NCBI GenBank assembly: GCA_910584205.1
Contig: CAJUAA010000018.1
Span: 1 to 64,000 of the forward strand
Source: an uncultured Lachnospiraceae bacterium
GTDB taxonomy: Bacteria; Bacillota; Clostridia; Lachnospirales; Lachnospiraceae
Reading direction: 5' to 3'
DNA: 64,000 bases
In this document: one piece after another, positions 32,137 to 41,531 of the stretch
Layout of the letters: the number at the start of each line of letters is the position of its first letter
How positions within the stretch are numbered: the first letter of the stretch is position 1
Notes under the pieces: model-generated
The model's input: only the letters and a program-made list of their open reading frames with translations
Databases searched by the model: none
Told to the model about the DNA's origin: nothing
Program-made: the position numbers and the translations under genes

Positions 32137-34290
32137 CTACCACCACAGCAGATAGATGAGCGTCAGCGCCAGGCCGATGGCTGCCAGCATCAGTCCAAAC
32201 GAAAGGCTCACGCTGATCAAACGGTTGGTTCTGCGCATCATCTCTTCCCATTCGGCAAACGTCACCACAAACGAACGTTCGATCGGATTTTTCCGCCGCA
32301 CCGTACGATTGATGAGGTGGACCATGTGGTCCAGAATCATACCCAGCGTCCGGGAGAATCTGGAGCCGATCAGATAGACGTGCCGTTCGGTCCGGCTCCT
32401 GTGGGTCGTACTGCGCAGGAACATCAGGAACGCGTCCAGCAGATGGTCGAGAGCCCGGCAGACAAACGCGGACACCTCCAGAAGCCCCTTCAGGCATTCC
32501 CGTACCAGATACAGCTGGTCGACCATGCGGCAGGCCATCCCCGCCACCGCGGCCGCGCCTTTTTGAAATACCGGCCGATAGACAAAGTCCTCCAGATCCA
32601 GCCACCTGGGCCAGACATTCCGGTAAACGCTTCTCTCCTCTTCATCTTTTCCCATCAAAAGCTTTCGTATGAGTCCAAAATATACCAGTCCTCCGATGGC
32701 AAGCGAGATCAGCGCCCCTTTCAGATTGCCCATGCTGAAATAATGCACGCTGTGCTCCGGGCTGACGCCGTGCAGAAAATCCTGGGCCAGATCGGCCGCC
32801 CGGTCCATGGTGACGTACGGAAAAAATCCCATGGCCAGCAGCAGGGCAGCCGGAACCAGAAGTGCAAAACCGCTCTCCCGGTTCATATAGTCCGTCATCC
32901 TGTCATATTCCTCCTGACGCGAGGGATGCTCTTCCAGAAACACCGCCGCGAACAGCTTGGTCATGTAGGCAATCGTCATACCGCCCGTCAGCAGAAACAG
33001 CCACTCGATCCCGCGGACCCACAGGGACGGCTCCCCGTGGGCGGAAAGCTCCGCCGCATATTCCACAATGCTCTCATGAAGCAGGGTTTTACTCACATAT
33101 CCGCTCCACCCCGGGATTCCTCCGATACTCAGCGCCCCGGTCAGGAAGATGCCTTTCAAGAGCGTCTTCTTCCGCCCGAAGCCCCGGATCTCGTTCAGAT
33201 CCAGCGCATGGAGATTCTGATAGACCACACCGGCCGCCAGAAAGAGGATCAGCTTGATCATGGAATGGTTGACCATATGCAGGATCGTCCCCCGGACCGC
33301 CAGGGCGTTTTCTGTCCCCAGAAGCTCCATCATCCCCGTGCCCACCAGGATAAATCCGATCTGGGACATGGAGGAACAGGCCAGCGTCCGTTTCAGATCC
33401 ACGGAGAACACCGCCAGCAGAGCTCCTCCGAACATGGTGACGGCGCCCAGATACAAAATCAGCTTTCCCCATTGCGGGTCGTGACGGAACATTTCTGCAC
33501 TGACTATCAGGATCCCGAATACCCCGGTCTTGGTGAGGATTCCGGACAGCAGGGCGCTGGCCGGCGCCGGCGCCACCGGATGGGCCTTGGGCAGCCAGAC
33601 ATGAAGCGGAAACATGCCGGCTTTGGCGCCGAATCCAAAGAGCATGCACAGGCCCGCCGCCAGGATCTGCCCGCCCTTCTCTTCCATCACCGCCCCGGCC
33701 GCGTCATGGAGTTCCGACATCCGGAGAGTCCCGGCCGCATCGTACAGAAGGAACAGCCCCATGAGCATGACCAGCCCTCCGATGACCGCGATGGCAAGAT
33801 AGATCTCCCCGGCTTTCATGGCCTCCGGCTTTTCGTCATGGATGACCCACACGTAGGAAGTCAGAGACATGATCTCAAAAAACACGAACGTAGTATACAG
33901 GTCCGCGGACAGAAAGACGCCCATGGTGGCGCCCAGCGTCACCAGATAGAAAAAATAATAACGGCTCCGGTTGTGATAATGCGCAAAATATTCTCTGGAA
34001 AAGATTCCCGTCATCATCCACATGAACGCTGTGATACAGCCGTAAAGCAGGCGGAAACCATCCAGCTTCAGATACATCCCCTGCATACAGAAGCCTTCCC
34101 ATGCAAACTCCAGCGTTCCCGCCGAAAGGCACCAGGCCGCCGTAAACGCCATCAGCCCCATCTCCAGGATGACCGACAGCTGGAGAAAACGGTCTCTTAT
34201 TATCTTATGCCGTTTCCCCGCCAGATAGCAGAGAAAAGCGGCCGCGAACGGAAACAATATCAGACAAAGCAGCTTCACATCACCATACAT
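32137..34290 (-). CDS. Complex I subunit 5 (NuoL/MrpA-type) antiporter-like subunit with long C-terminal extension
   Basis: 717 residues, longer than NuoL (about 610). The core of about 14 helices has the proton-path segment 'GFGAKAGMFPLHVWLPKAHPVAPAPASALLSGILTK' (residues about 225-260, split) and 'YFFYLVTLGATMGVFLSADLYTTFVFFEIMSLTSY'. After about residue 520 comes a charged, amphipathic segment and a final membrane helix ('SFGLMLAAIGLALTLIYLL'), reminiscent of the lateral arm of NuoL. Last of four antiporter-like subunits in the cluster. Confidence 0.87.
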   Translation of the reverse strand: MYGDVKLLCLILFPFAAAFLCYLAGKRHKIIRDRFLQLSVILEMGLMAFTAAWCLSAGTLEFAWEGFCMQGMYLKLDGFRLLYGCITAFMWMMTGIFSREYFAHYHNRSRYYFFYLVTLGATMGVFLSADLYTTFVFFEIMSLTSYVWVIHDEKPEAMKAGEIYLAIAVIGGLVMLMGLFLLYDAAGTLRMSELHDAAGAVMEEKGGQILAAGLCMLFGFGAKAGMFPLHVWLPKAHPVAPAPASALLSGILTKTGVFGILIVSAEMFRHDPQWGKLILYLGAVTMFGGALLAVFSVDLKRTLACSSMSQIGFILVGTGMMELLGTENALAVRGTILHMVNHSMIKLILFLAAGVVYQNLHALDLNEIRGFGRKKTLLKGIFLTGALSIGGIPGWSGYVSKTLLHESIVEYAAELSAHGEPSLWVRGIEWLFLLTGGMTIAYMTKLFAAVFLEEHPSRQEEYDRMTDYMNRESGFALLVPAALLLAMGFFPYVTMDRAADLAQDFLHGVSPEHSVHYFSMGNLKGALISLAIGGLVYFGLIRKLLMGKDEEERSVYRNVWPRWLDLEDFVYRPVFQKGAAAVAGMACRMVDQLYLVRECLKGLLEVSAFVCRALDHLLDAFLMFLRSTTHRSRTERHVYLIGSRFSRTLGMILDHMVHLINRTVRRKNPIERSFVVTFAEWEEMMRRTNRLISVSLSFGLMLAAIGLALTLIYLLWW

Positions 34291-34305
34291 CGCTCTTCTC
34301 CTCCC

Positions 34306-35784
34306 CTACAGGCTTCCCTGCGCGATGGCGCGCAGAATCTGCATCAACGGCTCCGAATACAGTCCCCACAGCAGGACCGCCGCCGCAAAGATCCCAAGCG
34401 GAAGCTTCATCTCCCAATTGGGGTCCCGGATCTCATCCCCCGGCCCCTTAACGCTGCCCTGGTCCGGAAACCACGCCCGGACCGCCACCGTCAGCACATA
34501 GACCGCCGTCATGAGCGCCGAATACAGAAGTACGCCCACCGCTCCGTAAGCAAAGGGGTAATCCGCTCCCAGCTCCATGGCAGCCGCCGCGATGTTCCAT
34601 TTGCTGATGAATCCGACAAAGGTTGGGATACCGATCAGCGACAGGCCGCAGATGGTAAATACGGTAAATACGAAAGGCATCTTTCTCCCGATCCCGTTCA
34701 GCTCATCCACATACTGTCTTCCGCACTGGTGCAGCACGGCCCCGGCACAGAAAAACGCGCCGATCTTCATGACCGCATGGAAAACCATGTGGCTCATGCC
34801 CGCCAGAAGCCCCTGAGGGCTCATCATCGTCACTCCCAACAGGATATAGGACAGATTACTGATGGTGGAAAATGCCAGCCGCCTCTTAAAATGCGTCTCC
34901 TTGACCGCCATGGTGGAACCATAGAGAATACTGAACATGGCGATGCACATCACCGCGTAATGCACCCAGGTACCCCGGATCAGTTCCGTTCCAAAACAAT
35001 AATACGTCAGGCGCATCACTGCAAAGGCGCCGGATTTCACCACTGCCACCGCATGCAGCAGGGCCGTAACCGGCGTAGGTGCCACGGACGCCTTCGGAAG
35101 CCATCCCTGGAACGGAAACACCGCCGCCTTCACGCCGAAGCCCCAGAAGGCCATCAGATAGACGACGAGCACCGTGGACCGGCTGTTCCCTACCCTGCTC
35201 ATATTGAGCACTCCGCCCAAGATAAAGTCGGTCGTATCTCCGAAAAAGATGATGAATACCAGCGCCATGAACGCGAACGCCGCACCTCCGATGGAATAAT
35301 ACAGATACGTACGGCTGGCGCGGAGCGCCTTTCTGGTCATGGGATGCATGACCAGATAGACCGACACCAGCGTCAGGAGTTCATAAAACAGATACATGGT
35401 CACCAGATTCTTTGCCATGGCGATGCCCATGGTTACGCCATAGGTCATGGTATAGAACGAGAAAAAACTGGTGGTGCGCTCTTCCTCCCGCATATATTCA
35501 AAAGCGTAAAGTGTCGCCAGCGGCCACAGGACGGCGATCAGGCAGACGAATACGCTTCCCAGCCCGTCCAGGCGAAGGGCAAAATCCAGATTTCCGGTCA
35601 GATGAAACAGGGTGAAGCCGGAAGCCGGACGCCGCAGCACGCACAGGATAGCCAGCGCGGAGGTCAGAAGCACCAGCGCCTCCAGGAAAAGATTCCTCTG
35701 CTTTTCCGGAAGATGAAAAAGCGGCATAAGTGCCCCTCCCAGAATCGGGAGCACCACCGGAAGTATCAGATATACACTGCTCAT
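34306..35784 (-). CDS. Complex I ND4/ND5-like antiporter subunit
   Basis: 492 residues from the ATG at 35784 (MSSVYLILPVVLPILG), with a GGAGG box. Conserved membrane Lys region 'WGFGVKAAVFPFQGWLPKASVAP' and 'YLFYELLTLVSVYLVMHP'. Third of four such subunits. Its His/Lys pattern near 'LHAVAVVKSGAFAV' differs from its neighbours, which have 'SGIITKSG', suggesting divergence of the ion path. Confidence 0.87.
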   Translation of the reverse strand: MSSVYLILPVVLPILGGALMPLFHLPEKQRNLFLEALVLLTSALAILCVLRRPASGFTLFHLTGNLDFALRLDGLGSVFVCLIAVLWPLATLYAFEYMREEERTTSFFSFYTMTYGVTMGIAMAKNLVTMYLFYELLTLVSVYLVMHPMTRKALRASRTYLYYSIGGAAFAFMALVFIIFFGDTTDFILGGVLNMSRVGNSRSTVLVVYLMAFWGFGVKAAVFPFQGWLPKASVAPTPVTALLHAVAVVKSGAFAVMRLTYYCFGTELIRGTWVHYAVMCIAMFSILYGSTMAVKETHFKRRLAFSTISNLSYILLGVTMMSPQGLLAGMSHMVFHAVMKIGAFFCAGAVLHQCGRQYVDELNGIGRKMPFVFTVFTICGLSLIGIPTFVGFISKWNIAAAAMELGADYPFAYGAVGVLLYSALMTAVYVLTVAVRAWFPDQGSVKGPGDEIRDPNWEMKLPLGIFAAAVLLWGLYSEPLMQILRAIAQGSL

Positions 35785-35797
35785 ATCCTTCCTCCCT

Positions 35798-37282
35798 CTA
35801 CAAAACCGCGGCAGCGATCGTCTGCAGGAATCCCATAAACGTATCCGGGAACATTCCAAACAGCACGGCTGCCGCCGTAAAAAGCAGCATGGGGATAAGC
35901 ATCAGAAAACCAGGCTCCCGGCTGCAGGAGACGCCTTCCTCCGCCTCTGTTCCCGGGAAAAAGGACTGGATGGAGATCGGAAGCAGATACCCTGCCGTCA
36001 GCATGGCGCTCAGGAGCAGTACCACCGGCCCGATCCACGCACCGGCTCCCGTCCCCGCCTTTAAAGATCCCAGCGCCAGATACCATTTACTGACAAAGCC
36101 GCTGGTAGGCGGAATCCCCACCAGCGTGATGGAGACCAGCGTGAAGCACCACATGGTAACCGGCATCTGCTTTCCGAGGCCCTTCAGCTCTCCCACCGTC
36201 TTTTTCCCCGTCTGAAAGATCACCACGCCCGCCGCCAGGAACAGACAGTTCTTGACCACGCTGTGAAACACAAAATGGGACAGCGCTCCCACAAGCCCCT
36301 CCGCGTTCAGGATCGAAAGCCCGAACAGGATATAGGATACCTGGCTGACTGTGGAATATGCCAGACGTTTTTTCAGCACCTGCTCCTTGTATGCCATCAT
36401 GGAGCCCATAAATACCGTAACCAGAGCCAGCGTCATCCAGGTATACTGAACCCAGGTGCCCCGGATCACATCCGCGCCTGCCGCATAGTAGATGACCCGG
36501 GTGATGGCAAGCACGCCGGATTTGGTGATGATGCCCGACAGCACCGCGCTGGCCGGGGCCGGAGCCACCGGATGCGCCGTAGGCAGCCAGCCGTGCATGG
36601 GAAACATGCCCGCCTTCGTACCGAACCCCACGATCATCATCATGAGGATCAGAAGCGTCATCCCCTGGTTTCCCGTATAGGAATCCAGCTTCAGAAGATA
36701 CCCGCCGGCCCGAAACGTACCGCCGGCCCCGTGGGCATACAGATAGAAAATACCGAACAGCGCCATAAACGCGCCCGACACTGAATAAAACAGATATTTC
36801 AGTCCGGCCATCACCGCCTCGTGGCTCAGACTGTGCAGCACCATGGGCAGGGAAGTCAGCGTCATCATCTCGAAGAACAGGTAGAGGGTGATCAGGTTTC
36901 CCGCATGGTCCAGTGCGATCAGCACGCCCATGACGATCAGGTAAAACCCGAAGTACCGGTCTTCATGCTCTTCATGCTTCATATATTCGAATGAGAATAT
37001 GCCGCCCAGCGTCCACGCCGCCACGGTCATCCCGGCAAACAGCCTGGTCAGACTGTCCATGCGCACCACCAGATCCAGCGTATCTGTCAGCTTCCAGAGT
37101 ACAAACTCATAATCCCCGGAACCGATCAGGACTGCCGTCAGCGCCGATGTAACAGCCATGACCAGAAAAATACCGGTGCACTTCCATCTCCGATTCTTGA
37201 TTCTGTCCTGAAAGAAAAGCAGGAAAAGCCCTGCCAGGACCGGAAACAGCACGGCTGCTCCCCATAAACATGTAACGGACAT
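35798..37282 (-). CDS. Complex I ND4/ND5-like antiporter subunit
   Basis: 494 residues, start with a GGGGGAG box. It contains 'GFGTKAGMFPMHGWLPTAHPVAPAPASAVL' (split region near residue 220) and 'LYLFFEMMTLTSLPMV', the Glu and Lys residues that form the proton channel in MrpA/MrpD and NuoL/M. Fourteen predicted helices. Adjacent paralogues on both sides are separated by 12-13 bases. Confidence 0.88.
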   Translation of the reverse strand: MSVTCLWGAAVLFPVLAGLFLLFFQDRIKNRRWKCTGIFLVMAVTSALTAVLIGSGDYEFVLWKLTDTLDLVVRMDSLTRLFAGMTVAAWTLGGIFSFEYMKHEEHEDRYFGFYLIVMGVLIALDHAGNLITLYLFFEMMTLTSLPMVLHSLSHEAVMAGLKYLFYSVSGAFMALFGIFYLYAHGAGGTFRAGGYLLKLDSYTGNQGMTLLILMMMIVGFGTKAGMFPMHGWLPTAHPVAPAPASAVLSGIITKSGVLAITRVIYYAAGADVIRGTWVQYTWMTLALVTVFMGSMMAYKEQVLKKRLAYSTVSQVSYILFGLSILNAEGLVGALSHFVFHSVVKNCLFLAAGVVIFQTGKKTVGELKGLGKQMPVTMWCFTLVSITLVGIPPTSGFVSKWYLALGSLKAGTGAGAWIGPVVLLLSAMLTAGYLLPISIQSFFPGTEAEEGVSCSREPGFLMLIPMLLFTAAAVLFGMFPDTFMGFLQTIAAAVL

Positions 37283-37294
37283 CTTTTTCTCCCC

Positions 37295-38794
37295 CTATGC
37301 GAACATCTCGATCCCGAACTGTATCAGGTCGGTAAGAGGCTGCGACATGAGCCCCATGGCAAAATTCATAATAATCAGGCAGAACACGGCGAGCGCCGCC
37401 CCCGCCGACATATGGGCATGGATGTGTTTAAACTCCTCCGGCGCCCCCGTCGGCGTATAGATCCGGATCACCGTGTGCAGGAAATACACCGCGTTCAATA
37501 TGGTACTGACCGCCAGCACGACCAGCGTAATCAGCACCTTATTCGGCCCTGCCCCCAGCGCCGCAGTGGCAAACAAAAGCTTGGAGATAAATCCCGCAAG
37601 CATCGGGATACCCACCATGGAAAGGCTTCCTACCAGAAAAGCCGCGCCTGCCAGCGGATTGCGAAAGGCCGCGCCCTGAAGAGCCGGAAAGATCCTTTTT
37701 CGCCCTGACACATCGTTAAGCCCCTTGGCCGCCAGGAACAGCAGGGATTTCGTCGCCGCGTGGGTCAGAATGTGAAAGACCGCAGCCACCATCCCGGCTT
37801 CCGTCGCAAGACCGATTCCCATATAGATATAGCCAATCTGCGCCACGGAAGAATAGGCGATCATCCGGTAAATATCTTTGGCCGTAATGGCGCCCACGGA
37901 ACCCATGACCATACCGATCAGTCCGAATACAAACAGGACGTTGACGATCTTGCTTTGAATGATCAGGTCAAAGCCGATCACCCGGTAAAAGATCTTGATC
38001 AGCAGGATGATATAGCTTTTGGACACCAGGCTGGACAGGATAGAGCTGCTGGATATGGTGGAATAGCCATACGCGTCCGGCATCCAGGAATGAAAGGGAT
38101 AGAGCCCGCTCTTGATCGCCAGTCCCACCGTGATAAAGCTGATGATGACCAGGAGCGGAATCCCGTACTGCCCGGTCCGGATCAGCTCCGCCATCACATC
38201 ATGGGCGTTCTCCATAAGCAGGTGCCCCGTAATGTCGTAGAGCATGGCCAGGCCGATCAGAAAAAGGCCGGAGCCGATCAGGCTCATGACCATATAACGG
38301 GTGGCCGCGATCAGGGACCTGCCGCTCCTGCGGATCATAATCATCCCGCAGGCGGCGATGGTGTTGATCTCCACGAACACATAGCCGGTAAACAGATCGT
38401 TGGTGTAAATAATCGCCAGCAGCGAGCTTAAGAGCAGGTCAGCCAAGATAAAATACAGGTTGATCTTCTCTTCGTCCACATCCTTAAATACATGGTCCAT
38501 GCCTCCCACCAGCGAACAGAGCATGACCAGCGCAAAGGCCGTAGCCAGCAGCGTCTCCAGAACACCCGCCCGGATCTCATTTCCCCAGGGAGCCGGATAC
38601 TTTCCCATGGTATAGACAAAACTCCCGCCGGTGGAGGCCGTGTAACAGAGCGTCGCCATGGACATCAGCGTCACCAGCGCTACCACCGCCAGTGTGATGC
38701 GCTTCGCGGTCTTTCCTTTCACGGGCGTGGACAGGATCCCGGCAACCATACAGAGTACAATGGAAAAACACGGAAAATTCTGTACAAAACTCAT
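37295..38794 (-). CDS. mnhD: Complex I ND2/ND4-like antiporter subunit (MnhD/MrpD type)
   Basis: 499 residues; its start overlaps the mnhC stop by four bases, the usual mnhC-mnhD coupling. Motifs: 'GYVFVEINTIAACGMIMI' and 'GLAIKSGLYPFHSWMPDAYGYSTISSSSIL'. Position after mnhC makes it the best MnhD/MrpD equivalent of the four. Ion translocation (H+ against Na+ or K+) is the expected activity. Confidence 0.88.
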   Translation of the reverse strand: MSFVQNFPCFSIVLCMVAGILSTPVKGKTAKRITLAVVALVTLMSMATLCYTASTGGSFVYTMGKYPAPWGNEIRAGVLETLLATAFALVMLCSLVGGMDHVFKDVDEEKINLYFILADLLLSSLLAIIYTNDLFTGYVFVEINTIAACGMIMIRRSGRSLIAATRYMVMSLIGSGLFLIGLAMLYDITGHLLMENAHDVMAELIRTGQYGIPLLVIISFITVGLAIKSGLYPFHSWMPDAYGYSTISSSSILSSLVSKSYIILLIKIFYRVIGFDLIIQSKIVNVLFVFGLIGMVMGSVGAITAKDIYRMIAYSSVAQIGYIYMGIGLATEAGMVAAVFHILTHAATKSLLFLAAKGLNDVSGRKRIFPALQGAAFRNPLAGAAFLVGSLSMVGIPMLAGFISKLLFATAALGAGPNKVLITLVVLAVSTILNAVYFLHTVIRIYTPTGAPEEFKHIHAHMSAGAALAVFCLIIMNFAMGLMSQPLTDLIQFGIEMFA

Positions 38795-39168
38795 CTCTGC
38801 TCCTCCTGCTGCATCCGGATCAGGATCTCGTCCAGATCCAGGGAACGGTATTTCCGATACAGGCGGATCGTCAGGGACAGCATCAGCGCCGTCACACTGA
38901 CCGACACTACGATTCCCGTCAGCACCAAACCGCTGGGAATCGGATTGATATAGGCGTCCGCATCCGTAACCCCGTTTTCCACGATGGGCGCCAGACGTCC
39001 GTCCACGTATCCCATGGCCGCAAGAAACAGATAGATGGCCGTATCCATAATATTCAGCCCTATGATTTTCTTAATCATGTTTTTATGAAGAAGCAGCGTG
39101 GTAAAACCGATTCCAAACAGGATCACCGCCGCGACCTCATCAAGATTCGCCCACAGATTCGGTCCCAT
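38791..39168 (-). CDS. mnhC: MnhC/MrpC (NuoK-like) antiporter subunit
   Basis: 125 residues from the ATG at 39168 (MGPNLWANLDEVAAVILF) with a GGAGG box. Three predicted helices: 'LFGIGFTTLLLHKNMIKKIIGLNIMDTAIYLFL' and 'PSGLVLTGIVVSVSVTALMLSL' are classical MrpC/NuoK. The C-terminus is acidic and basic mixed ('LDEILIRMQQEEQ'). Confidence 0.92.
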   Translation of the reverse strand: MGPNLWANLDEVAAVILFGIGFTTLLLHKNMIKKIIGLNIMDTAIYLFLAAMGYVDGRLAPIVENGVTDADAYINPIPSGLVLTGIVVSVSVTALMLSLTIRLYRKYRSLDLDEILIRMQQEEQR

Positions 39169-39169
39169 C

Positions 39170-40126
39170 TCACATCCCTCCTCTTCGGAACAATGCGAAA
39201 AACGCATACATAGTGCACGCCACCTCCAACCCCACGAACAGGTTGATGGGCAGGATCATACCGCTGCTTAAGATATCTCCCGGCGTCCCCAGAGGGATCA
39301 TGTTCCTGATCATATTGGCCCCGGTATAGAAATAATAGATCATCGTCACGCTGTACAGGGACAGCGCGCCCACCTTGACCCATTCATAGATTTTCTCGTT
39401 GAAAAACCTCTGAGTCATGTGGAAACCAAAGGTCGTCACATACAGGATCAGCCCCGCACCAATGACAGCGCCTCCCGAGAATCCCCCTCCAGGCGACAGA
39501 TGGCCGTTCAGTATGATATAAAAGCCGTACAGAAAGATGGGCGGCACCAGCACCAGCGTCATTTTCTGCAGGATCGCGTCCGGCTTCGGTTCGTACTGCC
39601 AGTCCGTCTCCCGGGTGTTCCGGATCTTCTCCTCATTTTTCCGAAGCAGGATAATCACACAGGTAGACGCTATAAATAATACACAGGTCTCTCCAAAGGT
39701 ATCAAATCCCCGGTAGCTCAGGATCATATTGGTCACCATATTGACCGCGCCGGACTCTTCCATCCCCTTCTCCACATATCGGACGGACACTTCGTTGTTA
39801 TTGGGGCCGTTCGGATCCCCCAGCGCGGGCATCCAGGACACGGCCAGAAGCAGCACAGCGATCAAAAGCAGGCAGAGCGCCACCGAACCCATGCAGTAGA
39901 GAACCCGAAACGCCCGCATCTCTGTATTTTTCTTCGTATCCTCCAGATAGTGGTCGATCTTTTCCCGGTCCAGCCGATCCGGATTGTAGACGGAATCTCC
40001 AAAATAATCCGCTTCCCGAAGCGGTTCCATCTCCATCTTTCCCTCAAAAGGATCCGTCTCTCCGTTCATCCACCGGACCAGACGTCTCCACAGGCAGTTC
40101 TCATAATCATCTCGAATCCTGCTCAT
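39170..40126 (-). CDS. Fused MbhE-like and MnhB-like antiporter subunit
   Basis: 318 residues. The N-terminal cytoplasmic part (1-70) is charged and not recognised. A helix at about 72-95 leads into an MbhE-like segment ('VNMVTNMILSYRGFDTFGET', about 128-147). The C-terminal third is MnhB ('YGFYIILNGHLSPGGGFSGG', about 202-221). In Mrp systems these parts are the end of MrpA plus MrpB, and in Mbh/Mbx systems separate E and F subunits. Here they are one chain. One base separates its stop from the mnhC start codon. Confidence 0.85.
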   Translation of the reverse strand: MSRIRDDYENCLWRRLVRWMNGETDPFEGKMEMEPLREADYFGDSVYNPDRLDREKIDHYLEDTKKNTEMRAFRVLYCMGSVALCLLLIAVLLLAVSWMPALGDPNGPNNNEVSVRYVEKGMEESGAVNMVTNMILSYRGFDTFGETCVLFIASTCVIILLRKNEEKIRNTRETDWQYEPKPDAILQKMTLVLVPPIFLYGFYIILNGHLSPGGGFSGGAVIGAGLILYVTTFGFHMTQRFFNEKIYEWVKVGALSLYSVTMIYYFYTGANMIRNMIPLGTPGDILSSGMILPINLFVGLEVACTMYAFFALFRRGGM

Positions 40127-40373
40127 GGTCTCCTCCTTCCGACAATGCCTTCAGCTTTCGCAGCGTCACGAAAAACAGGATACTGCTCACGCCCGCCCCA
40201 ACGGCCGCCTCCGTGATTGCCAGATCCGGAGATTCCAGCAGAAACCAGATGATGGACATAATCAGGCTGTAGGACATAAACACGATCACCGACAGCAGCG
40301 GATTCCGGATCAGGCTTGCGGAAATCGCGCACACGATCAGGAACAGCAGAAGGATATCCTTAAACACTTCCAT
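40107..40373 (-). CDS. DUF4040 / MbhD-like antiporter subunit
   Basis: 88 residues from the ATG at 40373 (MEVFKDILLLFLIVCAIS). Three helices with 'PLLSVIVFMSYSLIMSIIWFLLESPDLAITEAAVGAGVS' (split), the hallmark of DUF4040, which in canonical Mrp systems is part of the MrpA C-terminus. It overlaps mnhG upstream by 14 bases and the MbhE-MnhB gene downstream by 20 bases, so the cluster is tightly coupled. Confidence 0.88.
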   Translation of the reverse strand: MEVFKDILLLFLIVCAISASLIRNPLLSVIVFMSYSLIMSIIWFLLESPDLAITEAAVGAGVSSILFFVTLRKLKALSEGGDHEQDSR

Positions 40374-40692
40374 CGTCCGGCACCTCACATTCCTCTTTCA
40401 GATTTTCATTGATCAATACTTCCAGCTTGCTGATCATATGGGAAGACACCGGACCCGCCAGCCAGAAAAATACGATAATCAGAGCCAGTTTCAAAGTTCC
40501 GAACTGAAACCCGCTCAAAACCATAAGCCCCAGGATCACAAAAAGAATCCCCAGAGAATCCAGCATGGCAGCGGCATGCATCCGGTTCAGGATATAGTGG
40601 AACCGGTAGATTCCGATCACCGCCACGCACATGGTCAGAAGCCCGGTCACGATCAGCCCTCCTCCCACGATCAGTTGTATCCATGCCATCAT
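40360..40692 (-). CDS. mnhG: MnhG/MrpG antiporter subunit
   Basis: 110 residues. 'GLLTMCVAVIGIYRFHYILNRMHAAAMLDSLGI' and 'FFWLAGPVSSHMISK' are family-typical; three helices. It overlaps the mnhF stop by four bases; its ribosome-binding site (GGAGGAAGAATT) lies within the Glu-codon run at the end of mnhF. Confidence 0.92.
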   Translation of the reverse strand: MMAWIQLIVGGGLIVTGLLTMCVAVIGIYRFHYILNRMHAAAMLDSLGILFVILGLMVLSGFQFGTLKLALIIVFFWLAGPVSSHMISKLEVLINENLKEECEVPDDGSV

Positions 40693-41033
40693 AATTCTTC
40701 CTCCTCCTCTTCCTCTTCTTCCTCCACCTGAAGAAACACCGTCCCCTTCAGCTTCCGTTCCTGATAGGCGCCGCCATAGATCTTCGTCAGGATCACCACC
40801 GCAAGAAAACTGATCATGGCATAGATCAGGCAGACGTCATAGAGATAATTCTCTCTCAGATACAGCGCAAACATGGCGATCTCCACAATGGTCATGGTAC
40901 CGATCATATTGACGGCCACCACCCGGTCCGCCAGCTTTGGCCCCAGAATCGCGCGCAGCAGGCACAGAACGATCAGTACCGCCACCACGATCATCCCGGT
41001 AAGCAAAAAAACATGATACACCTTTTCATACAT
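40689..41033 (-). CDS. mnhF: MnhF/MrpF antiporter subunit with poly-Glu tail
   Basis: 114 residues, three helices with 'GPKLADRVVAVNMIGTMTIVEIAMFAL' (split near residue 32) typical of MrpF. The C-terminus ends in ten consecutive Glu and a Leu, encoded by mixed GAG/GAA codons. This run doubles as the Shine-Dalgarno region of mnhG. Normal MrpF is about 90 residues, so the last 25 are an addition. Confidence 0.9.
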   Translation of the reverse strand: MYEKVYHVFLLTGMIVVAVLIVLCLLRAILGPKLADRVVAVNMIGTMTIVEIAMFALYLRENYLYDVCLIYAMISFLAVVILTKIYGGAYQERKLKGTVFLQVEEEEEEEEEEL

Positions 41034-41499
41034 GATCCACGGCCGCCTCCATTTTTTCCAGAAGTTTTACAAATATGGAATCCTCCATCCCCTCCGCGAA
41101 TTCCCGGTCCAGGCAGTGCACGTAAAATTCATTCCCCTCCAGATTGACCGTGATCGTACCCGGAGTCAGCGTGATGGAATTGGCAAGCACCACCCGGGCG
41201 AATTCCGTCTTCAGCCCGGACGTAAAATGGACCAGCTTCGGCTCCACCTGATACGTGGGCGTTATAATAAAATGGAATACCTGACGGTTCGCCTTCAGAA
41301 TCTCGACGATCAGAATGACCACATACTGGATGATCATCGGCAGGATCCTGTACAGCTTCAGATCCCTGCTCACGCTGTAGTCCAGAAATTTGCAGCAGAA
41401 TGCAAACAGCGCGGCGCACAGCAGAATTCCAATCAGAAGAATCTCCAGCGTGATTCTGCCGTTAAAAATGATCCACAGCACCAGAAATGCAACAAACAT
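41026..41499 (-). CDS. mnhE: MnhE/MrpE antiporter subunit
   Basis: 157 residues from the ATG at 41499 (MFVAFLVLWIIFNGRITLE), preceded by GGAGG. The reading frame is open further upstream but overlaps cbiK in another frame and has no coding character. 'IVEILKANRQVF', 'FARVVLANSITLTPGTITV' and 'FYVHCLDRE' are MrpE signatures. First antiporter gene, 32 bases after cbiK; overlaps mnhF by eight bases. Confidence 0.92.
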   Translation of the reverse strand: MFVAFLVLWIIFNGRITLEILLIGILLCAALFAFCCKFLDYSVSRDLKLYRILPMIIQYVVILIVEILKANRQVFHFIITPTYQVEPKLVHFTSGLKTEFARVVLANSITLTPGTITVNLEGNEFYVHCLDREFAEGMEDSIFVKLLEKMEAAVDHV

Positions 41500-41531
41500 T
41501 CTCTTTTTTCCTCCCTGTTCTCCCCTGCCCG

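Noticed and set aside
31912..35838. A 1308-codon plus-strand open frame opposite the antiporter genes
   Set aside because: It is antisense to well-supported membrane-protein genes, is rich in His/Arg/Gln, has no recognisable domain or ribosome-binding site, and reflects the codon bias of the opposite strand.
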